Assembly (NCBI RefSeq): GCF_900106585.1
Contig: NZ_FNWH01000006.1
Coordinates: 186,001 to 250,000 of the forward strand
Length of the DNA stretch: 64,000 nucleotides
From: Acidaminococcus timonensis
Lineage (GTDB): Bacteria > Bacillota > Negativicutes > Acidaminococcales > Acidaminococcaceae
Reading direction: 5' to 3'
In this document: positions 31,486 through 39,380 of the stretch, in pieces
Layout of the letters: every line of letters begins with the position of its first letter
How positions within the stretch are numbered: the first letter of the stretch is position 1
The notes under the pieces: model-generated
Told to the model about the DNA's origin: nothing
Seen by the model: only the letters and a program-made list of their open reading frames with translations
The model's database searches: none
Program-made: the position numbers and the translations under genes

Positions 31486-33132
31486 ATGCATTTTTCTTCC
31501 AGAACACTGGCGGCTGCGCTGCTGTGCAGCCTGCTTTCTCCTGTAGCAGCATCCCCTGTGTGGGCGGCTGTACCGGCTGTGGCACGGCAGACTACGGCGG
31601 CACCGGCGACGGCAAAGACGACAACTGCCCAGCAGCCTGCCACCCAATCGGTCCAGACCTATGATTTGCATTTCCATCCGGAAAATGGGGTGAAGGAGTC
31701 CCTGCCCCTGGACAATCAGCAGGTTGCCTACTACGCGTATCGGAACCTGGTCTATGTGGCCCATCCCAGGAACCCGGAGTACGAACAGATGAACCTGTTC
31801 GTACCGGCTGCCTACCTGGAAGGAAAGACGGTGAATGGGTATACGGCCAAAACGGCTCCCATTTTCCTGCCCAACAACGTGGGAGGATATATGCCCGGCC
31901 AGGCCGGGAACCCTTCGGACAAAAGCCACTCCGACGGACCCAACACCATGCTGGTGGCCCTGTCCAAAGGGTATGTGGTGGCGTCTCCGGCTGTCCGGGG
32001 CCGCAGTACCACCGATGCCCGGGGAGCTTATGTGGGGAAGGCACCGGCCCTGATCGTGGATTATAAAGCCGCTGTCCGGTATCTGCGGCACAATGCCAAC
32101 CGGCTGCCGGCCGGGGATACGGAAAAGATCATTTCCAACGGGACCAGTGCCGGCGGGGCTCTTTCCGCTCTTTTGGGAGCCACCGGCAACAGCCCGGATT
32201 ATGAACCGTATCTGAAAGAGCTGGGAGCGGCAGAAGAACGGGATGACATCTATGCTTCCATGGACTATTGTCCCATTACGGATCTGCCTCACGCCGATCT
32301 GGCCTATGAATGGGTCTTTCACGGAGTCGATACGTATTACCAGAGCCCCGGCGGTACGTTACACCAGAAACCTCAGGGTACACCGGTACCCTCCGGGTCT
32401 GGGGACCAGAAGGATGGAGTCAGCGGCCGTCCGATCAATGCTCCCCAGGAAAGCCAGAAAGGAACTGCCCTGACGGCGGAACAGAAAAAAGTCTCTTCCC
32501 GGCTGAAGGCCCTGTTCCCTGCGTATGTGAACAGCCTGGGGCTGAAAGATGCCGATGGGAACCCCCTGACCCTGGATCAGAAGGGCAACGGCTCTTTTAA
32601 GGAGTATATCGAAAAGACTTATATGGAAGGGGCCCAGAAGGTCCTGGATGCCGGTACGGATCTGTCCCGGATCGACTGGCTGAAAATCCGGGATGGAAAG
32701 GTGGTTTCCATGGACCTGGCCAAATATGCCGTCTATGCCACCCGGCTGAAGCCGGCACCGGCCTTCGACCGGCTGGGCGGTTCCTCCGGAGAAAATGATG
32801 AATTCGGCACGGAAACCAACCAGCCCCGTCATTTCAGTACCTTCGGGTTCCAGAACCGGACGGACAAAAATCCCATGGCACCGGCCGAAGCCATCCGGAT
32901 GCTGAGCCCGCTGGAATATATCGGGAAGGCTCCGGTGACCCTGGCGGAGCACTGGCGGATCCGCCATGGGGAAGTGGATCGGGATACCGCCCTTCCTGTA
33001 CCGGCAATCCTGGCTCTGAAGCTGCAGGAGGCCGGCAAGGACGTGGATTTTGCCACGGTGTGGGGGAAAGGCCATGCCGGGGATTATGATCTGGAGGATC
33101 TGTTCGCCTGGATGGACCGGATCGGGCATTGA
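31486..33132 (+). CDS. Secreted tannase (tannin acyl hydrolase, subtype B)
   Basis: Tannase splits gallate esters of tannins into gallic acid and alcohol. The 548-residue protein matches the bacterial tannase family along its length: NLFVPAAYLEGKTVNGY, PNNVGGYMPG, the nucleophile S221 in SNGTSAGGALSAL, D498 in HGEVDRDTALPVP and H530 in KGHAGDYDLEDLF. These are the Ser-Asp-His residues of Lactobacillus plantarum tannase. A signal peptide (about 30 residues, ending near SPVWAA) and an Ala/Thr-rich linker point to export. A proline/glycine-rich insert lies around residues 290-325. The ATG at 31486 gives 11 bases to AGGA; GTG at 31477 is too close. It is a single-gene unit. Confidence 0.9.
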   Translation: MHFSSRTLAAALLCSLLSPVAASPVWAAVPAVARQTTAAPATAKTTTAQQPATQSVQTYDLHFHPENGVKESLPLDNQQVAYYAYRNLVYVAHPRNPEYEQMNLFVPAAYLEGKTVNGYTAKTAPIFLPNNVGGYMPGQAGNPSDKSHSDGPNTMLVALSKGYVVASPAVRGRSTTDARGAYVGKAPALIVDYKAAVRYLRHNANRLPAGDTEKIISNGTSAGGALSALLGATGNSPDYEPYLKELGAAEERDDIYASMDYCPITDLPHADLAYEWVFHGVDTYYQSPGGTLHQKPQGTPVPSGSGDQKDGVSGRPINAPQESQKGTALTAEQKKVSSRLKALFPAYVNSLGLKDADGNPLTLDQKGNGSFKEYIEKTYMEGAQKVLDAGTDLSRIDWLKIRDGKVVSMDLAKYAVYATRLKPAPAFDRLGGSSGENDEFGTETNQPRHFSTFGFQNRTDKNPMAPAEAIRMLSPLEYIGKAPVTLAEHWRIRHGEVDRDTALPVPAILALKLQEAGKDVDFATVWGKGHAGDYDLEDLFAWMDRIGH

Positions 33133-33138
33133 TAAAGG

Positions 33139-33173
33139 AAGACGGGCTGTCGTGTTGCGGCAGCCCGTCTTTT
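33139..33173 (+). terminator. Terminator of the tannase gene, overlapping the next promoter
   Basis: The stem AAGACGGGCTG / CAGCCCGTCTT (33139-33149 with 33161-33171) ends in TTT. The loop side contains TTGCGG (33155-33160), the likely -35 of the helicase gene. Confidence 0.85.
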
Positions 33174-33183
33174 ACGTTATAAT
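33155..33183 (+). promoter_or_regulatory. Promoter of the DEAD-box helicase gene, nested in a terminator
   Basis: TTGCGG (33155-33160), exactly 17 bp and TATAAT (33178-33183). The -35 is within the terminator hairpin. Confidence 0.6.
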
Positions 33184-33224
33184 AAAGGGTACGATTTCAG
33201 TAGATAATGAGAGGAGATGATCGG

Positions 33225-34475
33225 ATGGCGGCAGGTTTCGCTCAATTGAAGGTCAAGGAGGCTATGGTGGAGAAACTCCACCGCACGGGAAAAGATACTC
33301 CCACGCCCGTCCAGGAGCGTGCTATCCCGGCCCTTCTGGCCGGACGGGATGTAATCGCCCGGGCCCAGACCGGGGTGGGGAAGACCCTGTCCTTTGTAAT
33401 CCCTCTGTTTGATAAAGTGGATCCCCAAAAGGAATACGCCCAGGCCCTGATCCTGTCTCCCACCCGGGAACTGGCCCAGCAGACGGCCGGGGAAATCCGG
33501 AAACTGGATGGGGAAACGGGCATCCATACCCTGACCGTCAGCGGCGGCCGGGATTTTGAAGAAGAAAAACGGAAGATCGGTCATAAGGCCCAGGTACTGG
33601 TAGGTACCCCGGGCCGGCTGCTGGATCACCTGCGCAAGGGTAATACCAGCCTGGGCGGGGTGAAATACCTGGTGCTGGATGAAGTAGACGAAATGCTGCG
33701 CCAGGGATTCGGGGACGATATCGAGACCCTGCTCAGCCTGATGCCCCAGCCTCACCAGACCATGCTGTGTTCTGCCACCCTGGATGAAGAGGTGCGGAAG
33801 CTGGCCCGGACCCTGACCACCAATCCCATGGTCATCGACATTGCACCCAAACAGGCCACGGCTTCCACCATTGAGCAGATCTGCATCAAGGTGAACGAGG
33901 ACCATAAGCCGGAAGCCCTGGCTTCTTTGATCCACCGGTATAATCCCTACCTGATGCTGGTCTTCTGCTGCAGCAAGGAACGGGCCATCGAGCTCTGCGA
34001 CTGGCTGCAGGGAGAGGGATTCAATGTGGACGTGCTCCACGGGGATATGTCCCAGAACAAGAGACGTCAGGTGATGGAAAACTTCCGCAGGGCCAGGCTC
34101 CAGATCCTGGTGGCCAGCGATATCGCTGCCCGGGGCCTGGATGTGGAAGGCATCACCCAGGTGGTGAACTACGACATTCCTCATGATCCGGACTGGTATG
34201 TGCATCGGATCGGCCGGACCGGCCGGGCCGGCAACGAGGGGATGGCCATCACCTTCTATACGGCGGATGAGACCCGCTGGCTCCAGAACCTGGAGAAGAA
34301 GCTGGACATCACCCTGGAGCGGCAGAACCTGGCCGGCGAGAAAGTGCGCCGGACGGTGAAACCGCCCAGCCGGCCCAAGAAGAAACGGGTTCCCAAACGG
34401 GGCAAGAGCGCCGTGGGACCCAACAAACGGGGCACCAAGTACGCTGAAGCGTCCCGGAAACAGAAACGCAAATGA
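33225..34475 (+). CDS. DEAD-box RNA helicase
   Basis: DEAD-box helicases unwind short RNA duplexes in ribosome assembly and mRNA decay. The 416-residue protein has the Q motif (TPTPVQERAIP), motif I (AQTGVGKTLSF), Ia (TRELAQQ), GTPGRLLDHL, the DEVD box, the SAT motif CSATLDEEV, and the C-terminal DIAARGLDVEGITQVVNYD and HRIGRTGRAG. Motif II reads DEVD instead of DEAD, as in a few family members. The C-terminus is a basic tail (KKKRVPKRGKSAVGPNKRG). The ATG at 33225 is preceded by GAGGAG; an ATG 18 bases upstream has none. gltX follows after 34 bases. Confidence 0.93.
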   Translation: MAAGFAQLKVKEAMVEKLHRTGKDTPTPVQERAIPALLAGRDVIARAQTGVGKTLSFVIPLFDKVDPQKEYAQALILSPTRELAQQTAGEIRKLDGETGIHTLTVSGGRDFEEEKRKIGHKAQVLVGTPGRLLDHLRKGNTSLGGVKYLVLDEVDEMLRQGFGDDIETLLSLMPQPHQTMLCSATLDEEVRKLARTLTTNPMVIDIAPKQATASTIEQICIKVNEDHKPEALASLIHRYNPYLMLVFCCSKERAIELCDWLQGEGFNVDVLHGDMSQNKRRQVMENFRRARLQILVASDIAARGLDVEGITQVVNYDIPHDPDWYVHRIGRTGRAGNEGMAITFYTADETRWLQNLEKKLDITLERQNLAGEKVRRTVKPPSRPKKKRVPKRGKSAVGPNKRGTKYAEASRKQKRK

Positions 34476-34509
34476 TTTGAGTAAAAATACGAATGGAGAG
34501 GTGCTTAGC

Positions 34510-35976
34510 ATGAGTGAAGTACGTGTACGGTTTGCCCCCAGCCCGACTGGGTATCTGCATATCGGGGGGGCCCGGACGGCCCTGTTCAACTGGTTGTTCG
34601 CACGCAGCCAGGGTGGCAGGATGATCCTGCGGATCGAAGATACCGACCGGGATCGTCTGAAGGAAGATTCCGTCTCCCAGATCATCACCAGCCTGAAATG
34701 GCTGGGCCTGGACTGGGACGAAGGCCCGGAAGTGGGCGGGGATCACGGTCCCTACTACCAGTCCCAAAGGCTGGATCTGTATAAGAAATACTGCCAGCAG
34801 CTGGTGGACGAGGGCAAAGCCTACTACTGCTTCTGCACCGCTGCGGATCTGGAAGCCCAGCGGGAAGAACAGCGCAAACGGAAGCAGCCTTTCCATTATG
34901 CCGGTACCTGCCGCGACCTGGATCCTGCAGAAGCCAGGAAACGGGTGGAAGCCGGGGAACCCCATTCCATCCGGATCAAACTGCCCCGGGAAGGCACTGT
35001 CACCGTCCATGACATGATCCACGGAGACGTGACTTTCAACTGGAACCAGTTCGATGATTTCGTCATCATGAAGACCAATGGCATCCCCACCTATAACTTC
35101 GCCGTCGTGGTGGACGATCATTTCATGGGCATGACCCACGTGCTGCGGGCGGAAGAACATCTGACCAACACCCCGAAACAGCTGGTGATCTACGATGCCT
35201 TCGGCTGGAAGGCACCGCAGTTCGGCCATATGCCCATGATCCTGGCACCGGACCGGAGCAAGCTGAGCAAGCGCCATGGGGCTACCTCCGTGGAAGAATT
35301 CCGGGAAAAAGGCTATCTGCACCAGGCCATCATCAATTACCTGACCCTGCTGGGATGGGCTCCTGGCAATGACGAAGAAATCTTCACCCTGGAAGATACG
35401 GTGAAACAGTTCGATTTCAGCAAGATGTCCCATAAGGCGGCTGTCTACGATGTGAAGAAGCTGACCTGGCTGAACGGCCAGTACCTGTCCAGCCTGCCCC
35501 TGCGGGAAATCGCCGATGCGGCTGTGCCTTTCTTCAAGAAGGCGGGCCTGATCGATGATACGTACCTGCCGGCCCATCAGGAATATTTCGACCATCTGGT
35601 GGATGTAGTCCGGGTCCGGGTGAAGACCCTGGTGGAACTGGCGGACGGTTCCAGCTACTTCTTCAGGGATTTTGATGAATACGATCCCAAGGGTGTGAAG
35701 AAATCCTTCAAACCGGAAGCAGCCCAACTGCTGCAGAAAGCCCATGATGCGCTGGCTGCCCTGCCTGAATTCAATCTGGAGACCACGGAAGCCTGCTACA
35801 ACAAGCTGGCGGAAGAACTGGGCACCACCCTGGGCAAGGTGATCCATCCCACCCGTCTGGCCCTGACCGGTCGGACCTTCAGCCCCGGCATGTTCGATGT
35901 GATGGTGCTGCTGGGCAGGGAAAAAACCCTGGAACGGCTGGATAAAGCCATTGCCTTCATCAACGCACAGGGCTGA
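34510..35976 (+). CDS. gltX: Glutamyl-tRNA synthetase
   Basis: This enzyme charges tRNA-Glu, and in many Firmicutes also tRNA-Gln for later amidation. The 488-residue protein has the class I signature RFAPSPTGYLHIGGARTAL (HIGG box) and KLSKRHG in place of KMSKS, both normal for GltX. The four cysteines of the zinc insert are only partly present (YYCFC, TCRDL). The ATG at 34510 follows GGAGAGG; the upstream in-frame ATG is unlikely. The ROK kinase gene follows 15 bases later, perhaps in one transcript. Confidence 0.95.
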   Translation: MSEVRVRFAPSPTGYLHIGGARTALFNWLFARSQGGRMILRIEDTDRDRLKEDSVSQIITSLKWLGLDWDEGPEVGGDHGPYYQSQRLDLYKKYCQQLVDEGKAYYCFCTAADLEAQREEQRKRKQPFHYAGTCRDLDPAEARKRVEAGEPHSIRIKLPREGTVTVHDMIHGDVTFNWNQFDDFVIMKTNGIPTYNFAVVVDDHFMGMTHVLRAEEHLTNTPKQLVIYDAFGWKAPQFGHMPMILAPDRSKLSKRHGATSVEEFREKGYLHQAIINYLTLLGWAPGNDEEIFTLEDTVKQFDFSKMSHKAAVYDVKKLTWLNGQYLSSLPLREIADAAVPFFKKAGLIDDTYLPAHQEYFDHLVDVVRVRVKTLVELADGSSYFFRDFDEYDPKGVKKSFKPEAAQLLQKAHDALAALPEFNLETTEACYNKLAEELGTTLGKVIHPTRLALTGRTFSPGMFDVMVLLGREKTLERLDKAIAFINAQG

Positions 35977-35991
35977 AGGGGCTGAGCCATC

Positions 35992-36888
35992 GTGGACAAA
36001 TATATTTGCCTGGATATCGGTGGCACGGCCATCAAATACGGTCTGGCGGACAGCCGGGGGCGGCTGTTCAACAAGGACAGCATCCCCAATTGTATCGCCA
36101 GAGACGGTGTGGATGCCTTTCTGGAACAGGTGCTGGGTCTGATTGGATCCTACCAGAAATATTTCAAGATCCAGGGGGCTGCGGTTTCCATGGCAGGGAT
36201 GGTGAATCCGCTGACCGGGGAAATGATGCACGCGGCACCCCATTTCCCGGGGCTCACCGGGATCAACCTGATGCAGCTGGTAACGAACCGGCTGCATTTG
36301 CCCTGTTGGGTGGAAAACGATGTGAACTGTGCTGCCCTGGGGGAATACTGGCTGGGGAACGGCAAAGGGGCCAAAAGCCTGTTCTGCCTTACGATGGGGA
36401 CCGGTATCGGCGGCGCCTTTGTACTGGACGGGAAACTGTGGCCCGGCAGCTGCTTCACCGCTGGTGAAGTGGGACAGGCCAAACTGGGCAGCCGGATCCA
36501 CTGGGAAGAAGCGGCTTCGGTGACCACTCTGGTGGAAAAGGCCGCCAAACTGAAGGGCGTGGATCCCACCACCCTGAACGGTAAGATCATCTGCGAGCAG
36601 GTGCGCCATGGTGACAAACCGCTGCACCGGCTGCTGCGGGAGACGGTCCACCAGTGGGCTTCCGGAATCGCCTGCATCTGCTACATCCTCAATCCCCAGC
36701 GGGTGATTTTGGGCGGGGGCATCATGGCCCAGCAGGACCTGCTGGAACCCATGCTGAAGGACAGCCTGAAAAAAGAGCTGATTCCCCTGATCCTGGATCG
36801 GACCACGGTGACCTTTGCCGGACTGGGGAATGACGCAGGTCTGATCGGCGCCCTGTACAATTTCCTGGCCCGGGAAAAGAGACGATAA
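35992..36888 (+). CDS. ROK-family sugar kinase without the zinc motif
   Basis: The 298-residue protein has the ROK/hexokinase fold motifs CLDIGGTAIKYGL, VENDVNCAALGE and MGTGIGGAFVLDG (phosphate loops). The CxCGxxGCxE zinc motif of typical ROK kinases is missing; the matching stretch is GEVGQAKLGSRIHWEEAAS. In this it resembles zinc-less ROK kinases such as beta-glucoside kinases. It probably phosphorylates a sugar with ATP; the substrate is unknown. The start is GTG at 35992, 15 bases after gltX. It ends just before the rplM promoter. Confidence 0.85.
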   Translation: MDKYICLDIGGTAIKYGLADSRGRLFNKDSIPNCIARDGVDAFLEQVLGLIGSYQKYFKIQGAAVSMAGMVNPLTGEMMHAAPHFPGLTGINLMQLVTNRLHLPCWVENDVNCAALGEYWLGNGKGAKSLFCLTMGTGIGGAFVLDGKLWPGSCFTAGEVGQAKLGSRIHWEEAASVTTLVEKAAKLKGVDPTTLNGKIICEQVRHGDKPLHRLLRETVHQWASGIACICYILNPQRVILGGGIMAQQDLLEPMLKDSLKKELIPLILDRTTVTFAGLGNDAGLIGALYNFLAREKRR

Positions 36889-36899
36889 AGGATTTTTCC

Positions 36900-36928
36900 T
36901 TGACAGAAGCTGTAATATACTGTACAAT
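36900..36928 (+). promoter_or_regulatory. Promoter of rplM-rpsI
   Basis: TTGACA (36900-36905), exactly 17 bp and TACAAT (36923-36928). Confidence 0.8.
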
Positions 36929-36934
36929 ATTACG

Positions 36935-37020
36935 GTATCACTTTGAGACCGTGCCGTTAGCCCCGGCCGTACCCCAAAGACTCATCACTGGATACAGAAT
37001 GATTATGAGTTTTTATTAGG
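36935..37020 (+). promoter_or_regulatory. Candidate L13 mRNA leader
   Basis: The leader from the transcription start to the AGGAGG site has a GC-rich stem candidate (GGTA...ACCGTGCCG / CGGCCGTACC) and then the pair ACTCATCA...TGATTATGAGT. The position matches the Rfam L13 leader, at which L13 is thought to repress its own mRNA. No model search was done. Confidence 0.5.
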
Positions 37021-37030
37021 AGGAATAAGG

Positions 37031-37468
37031 ATGAAAACATACATGGCCACCCCGGCTACCATTGAACGCAAATGGTATGTAGTGGATGCTGCCGACAAGA
37101 CTCTGGGCCGTCTGGCTGCAGAAGTTGCTAAGGTGCTCCGCGGCAAGAACAAACCGACTTTTACCCCGCACATGGATACCGGTGACAACGTGATCATCAT
37201 CAACGCTGCCAAAGTGAAACTGACCGGCAAGAAACTGGTTCAAAAAGTTTACTTCCGTCATTCCGGCTATCTGGGCGGCGACAAATATACCAAAGCTGGC
37301 GAAATGCTGGAAAAGAACCCTGTAAGAATGGTTGAGCTGGCTGTTCGCGGGATGATCCCCAAAAACCGTCTGGGCAATCAGATCATCAAAAAACTGCATG
37401 TATACGCTGGTTCTGAACATCCTCATGCTGCACAAAAGCCTGAAGTTCTGACCATCGATATTCGCTAA
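37031..37468 (+). CDS. rplM: 50S ribosomal protein L13
   Basis: L13 is an early-assembly protein of the 50S subunit, 145 residues. Typical motifs are [42 protein letters not shown] and [13 protein letters not shown]. It has a strong AGGAGG site and is followed by rpsI after 20 bases, the standard pair. Expression is probably set by the strong promoter at 36900 and the leader. Confidence 0.97.
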   Translation: MKTYMATPATIERKWYVVDAADKTLGRLAAEVAKVLRGKNKPTFTPHMDTGDNVIIINAAKVKLTGKKLVQKVYFRHSGYLGGDKYTKAGEMLEKNPVRMVELAVRGMIPKNRLGNQIIKKLHVYAGSEHPHAAQKPEVLTIDIR

Positions 37469-37488
37469 GAGGAGAGGAGAACTAGAAA

Positions 37489-37881
37489 ATGGCAAAAGTT
37501 ACGTATGATGCAACCGGCAGCCGTAAAAGCTCCGTTGCCCGTGTTCGCCTTGTTCCGGGCGAAGGCAAGATCGTAGTGAACGGCCGTGAACTGAGTGAAT
37601 ACTTCGGCCTGAAAACCCTGGAACTGGTGGTCCGTCAACCGCTGGATACCACCGAAACCCTGGGTAAATATGATGTAATCGCCAACGTTGTGGGTGGCGG
37701 TATCTCCGGCCAGGCTGGCGCAATCCGTCATGGTATTGCCCGTGCCCTGCTGAAAGTGGACGCTGATTATCGTCCTCTGCTGAAGAAAGCTGGTCTGCTG
37801 ACCCGCGATCCTCGGGAAAAAGAACGTCGCAAGTACGGCTTGAAGAAAGCAAGAAAGGCTTCCCAGTTCTCCAAGAGATAA
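37489..37881 (+). CDS. rpsI: 30S ribosomal protein S9
   Basis: S9 is a small-subunit head protein whose C-terminal tail reaches the P-site tRNA. The 130-residue sequence shows [23 protein letters not shown] and ends [12 protein letters not shown], the conserved basic tail. It forms an operon with rplM and is followed by a terminator at 37922. No anomaly was seen. Confidence 0.97.
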   Translation: MAKVTYDATGSRKSSVARVRLVPGEGKIVVNGRELSEYFGLKTLELVVRQPLDTTETLGKYDVIANVVGGGISGQAGAIRHGIARALLKVDADYRPLLKKAGLLTRDPREKERRKYGLKKARKASQFSKR

Positions 37882-37921
37882 GGAAGCGGTTCTGCGACCG
37901 GAATTTTATACAGAAGAAATG

Positions 37922-37953
37922 GCGCATCCCCAGATGGGATGCGCTTTCTTTTT
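37922..37953 (+). terminator. Terminator of rplM-rpsI
   Basis: The stem GCGCATCCC / GGGATGCGC (37923-37931 with 37935-37943, short loop) is followed by TTTCTTTTT. Confidence 0.88.
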
Positions 37954-38132
37954 AGACCGGTGAAGGGACTAGGGTATTCTATCTGGATCAGGTGACATTC
38001 CCGGCCAGAGTGTATAGGGGGAATCGGATCCGGGTGGTCCGGAAAAAGGAATCCATGAATGACGCAACTGTTAAATTTTGGTTGACTTCTTCGGGTGATA
38101 GGAGATAATTAAACTTGAAAGAGGCAGATTCC
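37954..38132. other. Structured intergenic stretch without a clear gene
   Basis: Nothing firm is coded here. There are possible hairpins (for example TCCGGG...TCCGGA near 38026-38045) and a 17-codon frame starting at ATG 38055. The segment is richer in A/T than the flanking genes after about 38045. I recognise no riboswitch. Confidence 0.3.
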
Positions 38133-38234
38133 ATGGGAAAAGATAATTCAAAATGGGGATATGGAGAAATCTGGGATTATCTTGATAAGGATGCGCCTGA
38201 AGAAAAAAGATGTTTTTTTGGAAAAACAGGTTGA
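38133..38234 (+). CDS. Possible small protein of 33 residues
   Basis: An ATG frame of 34 codons (begins MGKDNSKWGYGEIWDYLD and ends FFGKTG, stop TGA at 38232-38234) lies between rpsI and the tRNA genes. An in-frame TTG at 38115 would add six residues; GAGG at 38121 is weak support for the ATG. The stop codon is inside the -35 of the tRNA promoter. The sequence is acidic with aromatic residues and has no membrane segment. I know no homolog. It may be a real small gene or a remnant. Confidence 0.3.
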   Translation: MGKDNSKWGYGEIWDYLDKDAPEEKRCFFGKTG

Positions 38235-38260
38235 CAGAATCTGCTATCCTATGCTAAAAT
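38231..38260 (+). promoter_or_regulatory. Promoter of the tRNA cluster
   Basis: TTGACA (38231-38236), 18 bp and TAAAAT (38255-38260) with TGC in front of the -10. It lies 30 bases before tRNA-His. Confidence 0.7.
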
Positions 38261-38289
38261 AACAAAGTCGTCGGATGACGATGATAAAT

Positions 38290-38366
38290 GGTGGATATGG
38301 TGAAGCGGTTAACACACCGGATTGTGGCTCCGGCACGCGTGGGTTCGATCCCCACTATCCACCCCA
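38290..38366 (+). tRNA. tRNA-His (GTG)
   Basis: The cloverleaf is complete. Acceptor GTGGATA (38291-38297) pairs with TATCCAC (38356-38362). The extra G at 38290 faces C at 38363, the tRNA-His identity feature. The anticodon loop is TTGTGGC (anticodon GTG). CCA is encoded (38364-38366). Confidence 0.95.
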
Positions 38367-38381
38367 CCTTTTTTTTTATCT

Positions 38382-38457
38382 TGGGGCATAGCCAAGTCGG
38401 TAAGGCACGGGACTTTGACTCCCGCATGCGTTGGTTCGAGTCCAGCTGCCCCAGCCA
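38382..38457 (+). tRNA. tRNA-Gln (TTG)
   Basis: Acceptor TGGGGCA (38382-38388) pairs with TGCCCCA (38447-38453); anticodon loop CTTTGAC gives anticodon TTG. Discriminator G is followed by an encoded CCA. Confidence 0.93.
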
Positions 38458-38460
38458 AGT

Positions 38461-38536
38461 GATTCACTAGCTCAGTTGGTAGAGCACCTGACTTTTAATC
38501 AGGGTGTCCCGGGTTCGAATCCCGGGTGGATCACCA
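38461..38536 (+). tRNA. tRNA-Lys (TTT)
   Basis: Acceptor GATTCAC pairs with GTGGATC (38526-38532) with one G-T pair. The anticodon loop CTTTTAA gives anticodon TTT. TTCGAAT is in the T arm and ACCA closes the gene. It is three bases after tRNA-Gln. Confidence 0.94.
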
Positions 38537-38554
38537 ATTTTTTTTACCCAAAAT

Positions 38555-38638
38555 GCGGCTGTGGCGGAACTGGCAGACGCGCCAGACTTAGGATCTGGTG
38601 TCTTCGACGTGCAGGTTCGATTCCTGTCAGCCGCACCA
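38555..38638 (+). tRNA. tRNA-Leu (TAG)
   Basis: Acceptor GCGGCTG (38555-38561) pairs with CAGCCGC (38628-38634). The anticodon loop CTTAGGA gives anticodon TAG. A long variable arm (TGTCTTCGACGT region) marks a class II tRNA. CCA is encoded. Confidence 0.94.
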
Positions 38639-38650
38639 ACTATACAGAAC

Positions 38651-38685
38651 AAAGAGGCTGTCGCGAAAGCGGCAGCTTCTTTTTG
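38651..38685 (+). terminator. Terminator of the tRNA cluster
   Basis: A 13-bp stem with two G-T pairs and a GAAA loop is followed by TTTTT. The tail TTTTTGTCATACGTC is shared with the terminator at 5316-5330. Confidence 0.85.
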
Positions 38686-38845
38686 TCATACGTCATATGC
38701 CAAAGGGCACAAAGGGCAGGGGGGCGATTGCTTTGATTGACCCGCTTATAGCGGGTGTACCTGCGAAAAACGATCTTTCTGATGAGTGATTTTATGCTAT
38801 CATAAATAGATCATCAAAATTTATGTTTGAAAGGTGGCCTTGTCT

Positions 38846-39337
38846 ATGGAAAATCTGTTCCATCGCACCAGTGTACGGAAATATCTTGCCAAATCCGTCG
38901 AAAAAGAGAAAATCATACAGATCCTGCGGGCGGCCATGGCAGCTCCTTCTGCCTGCAATCAGCAGCCCTGGCGGTTTACGGTTGTCACAGAACAGGGCTT
39001 GATTGAAAAATTGGCCCAGGTCAGCCGGTTCTCCACCTTTGCGGCGGCCGCCCCGGCATTGCTGGTCATCAGTTTCCGGAAGGACTGCCCGCTGCCGGAA
39101 TTTGCTCCTGTGGATACCAGTGCGGCCCTGGAAAACCTTTGGGTAGAGACAGATGCCCAGGGCCTGGGCGGTGTATGGATGGGTGTTTATCCCCGTGAGG
39201 AGCGGATGGCGGCTGTGGCCCAACTGGCAGGGCTGCCCGGAGAGGAAGAAGCCTTTGCCATGTTTGCTTTGGGGTATCCGGACCAGAAAATCGCACCCCA
39301 TGACCGGTTCCACGAAGAATGGATCCGATGGAAATGA
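38846..39337 (+). CDS. Nitroreductase-family FMN protein
   Basis: This is a nitroreductase-fold protein of 163 residues, which uses FMN and NAD(P)H to reduce nitro or related compounds. The N-terminus RTSVRKYLAKSVEKEKI and the motif AAPSACNQQPWRFTVV are FMN-binding signatures; ALGYPDQKIAPHDRF stands near the end. It is at the short end of the family. The ATG at 38846 is set by AAAGGTGG 8 bases upstream; an in-frame GTG is inside that site. The acetyltransferase gene follows after 43 bases. The natural substrate is unknown. Confidence 0.85.
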   Translation: MENLFHRTSVRKYLAKSVEKEKIIQILRAAMAAPSACNQQPWRFTVVTEQGLIEKLAQVSRFSTFAAAAPALLVISFRKDCPLPEFAPVDTSAALENLWVETDAQGLGGVWMGVYPREERMAAVAQLAGLPGEEEAFAMFALGYPDQKIAPHDRFHEEWIRWK

Positions 39338-39380
39338 AGACCTGTGGTGGGAATGATGGAAGGAAAGGAAAGGTAAAAAC

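Noticed and set aside
37954-38050. A riboswitch between rpsI and the tRNA genes
   Set aside because: Some hairpins can be drawn, but no known riboswitch core is recognisable and there is no protein gene right after it to be regulated.
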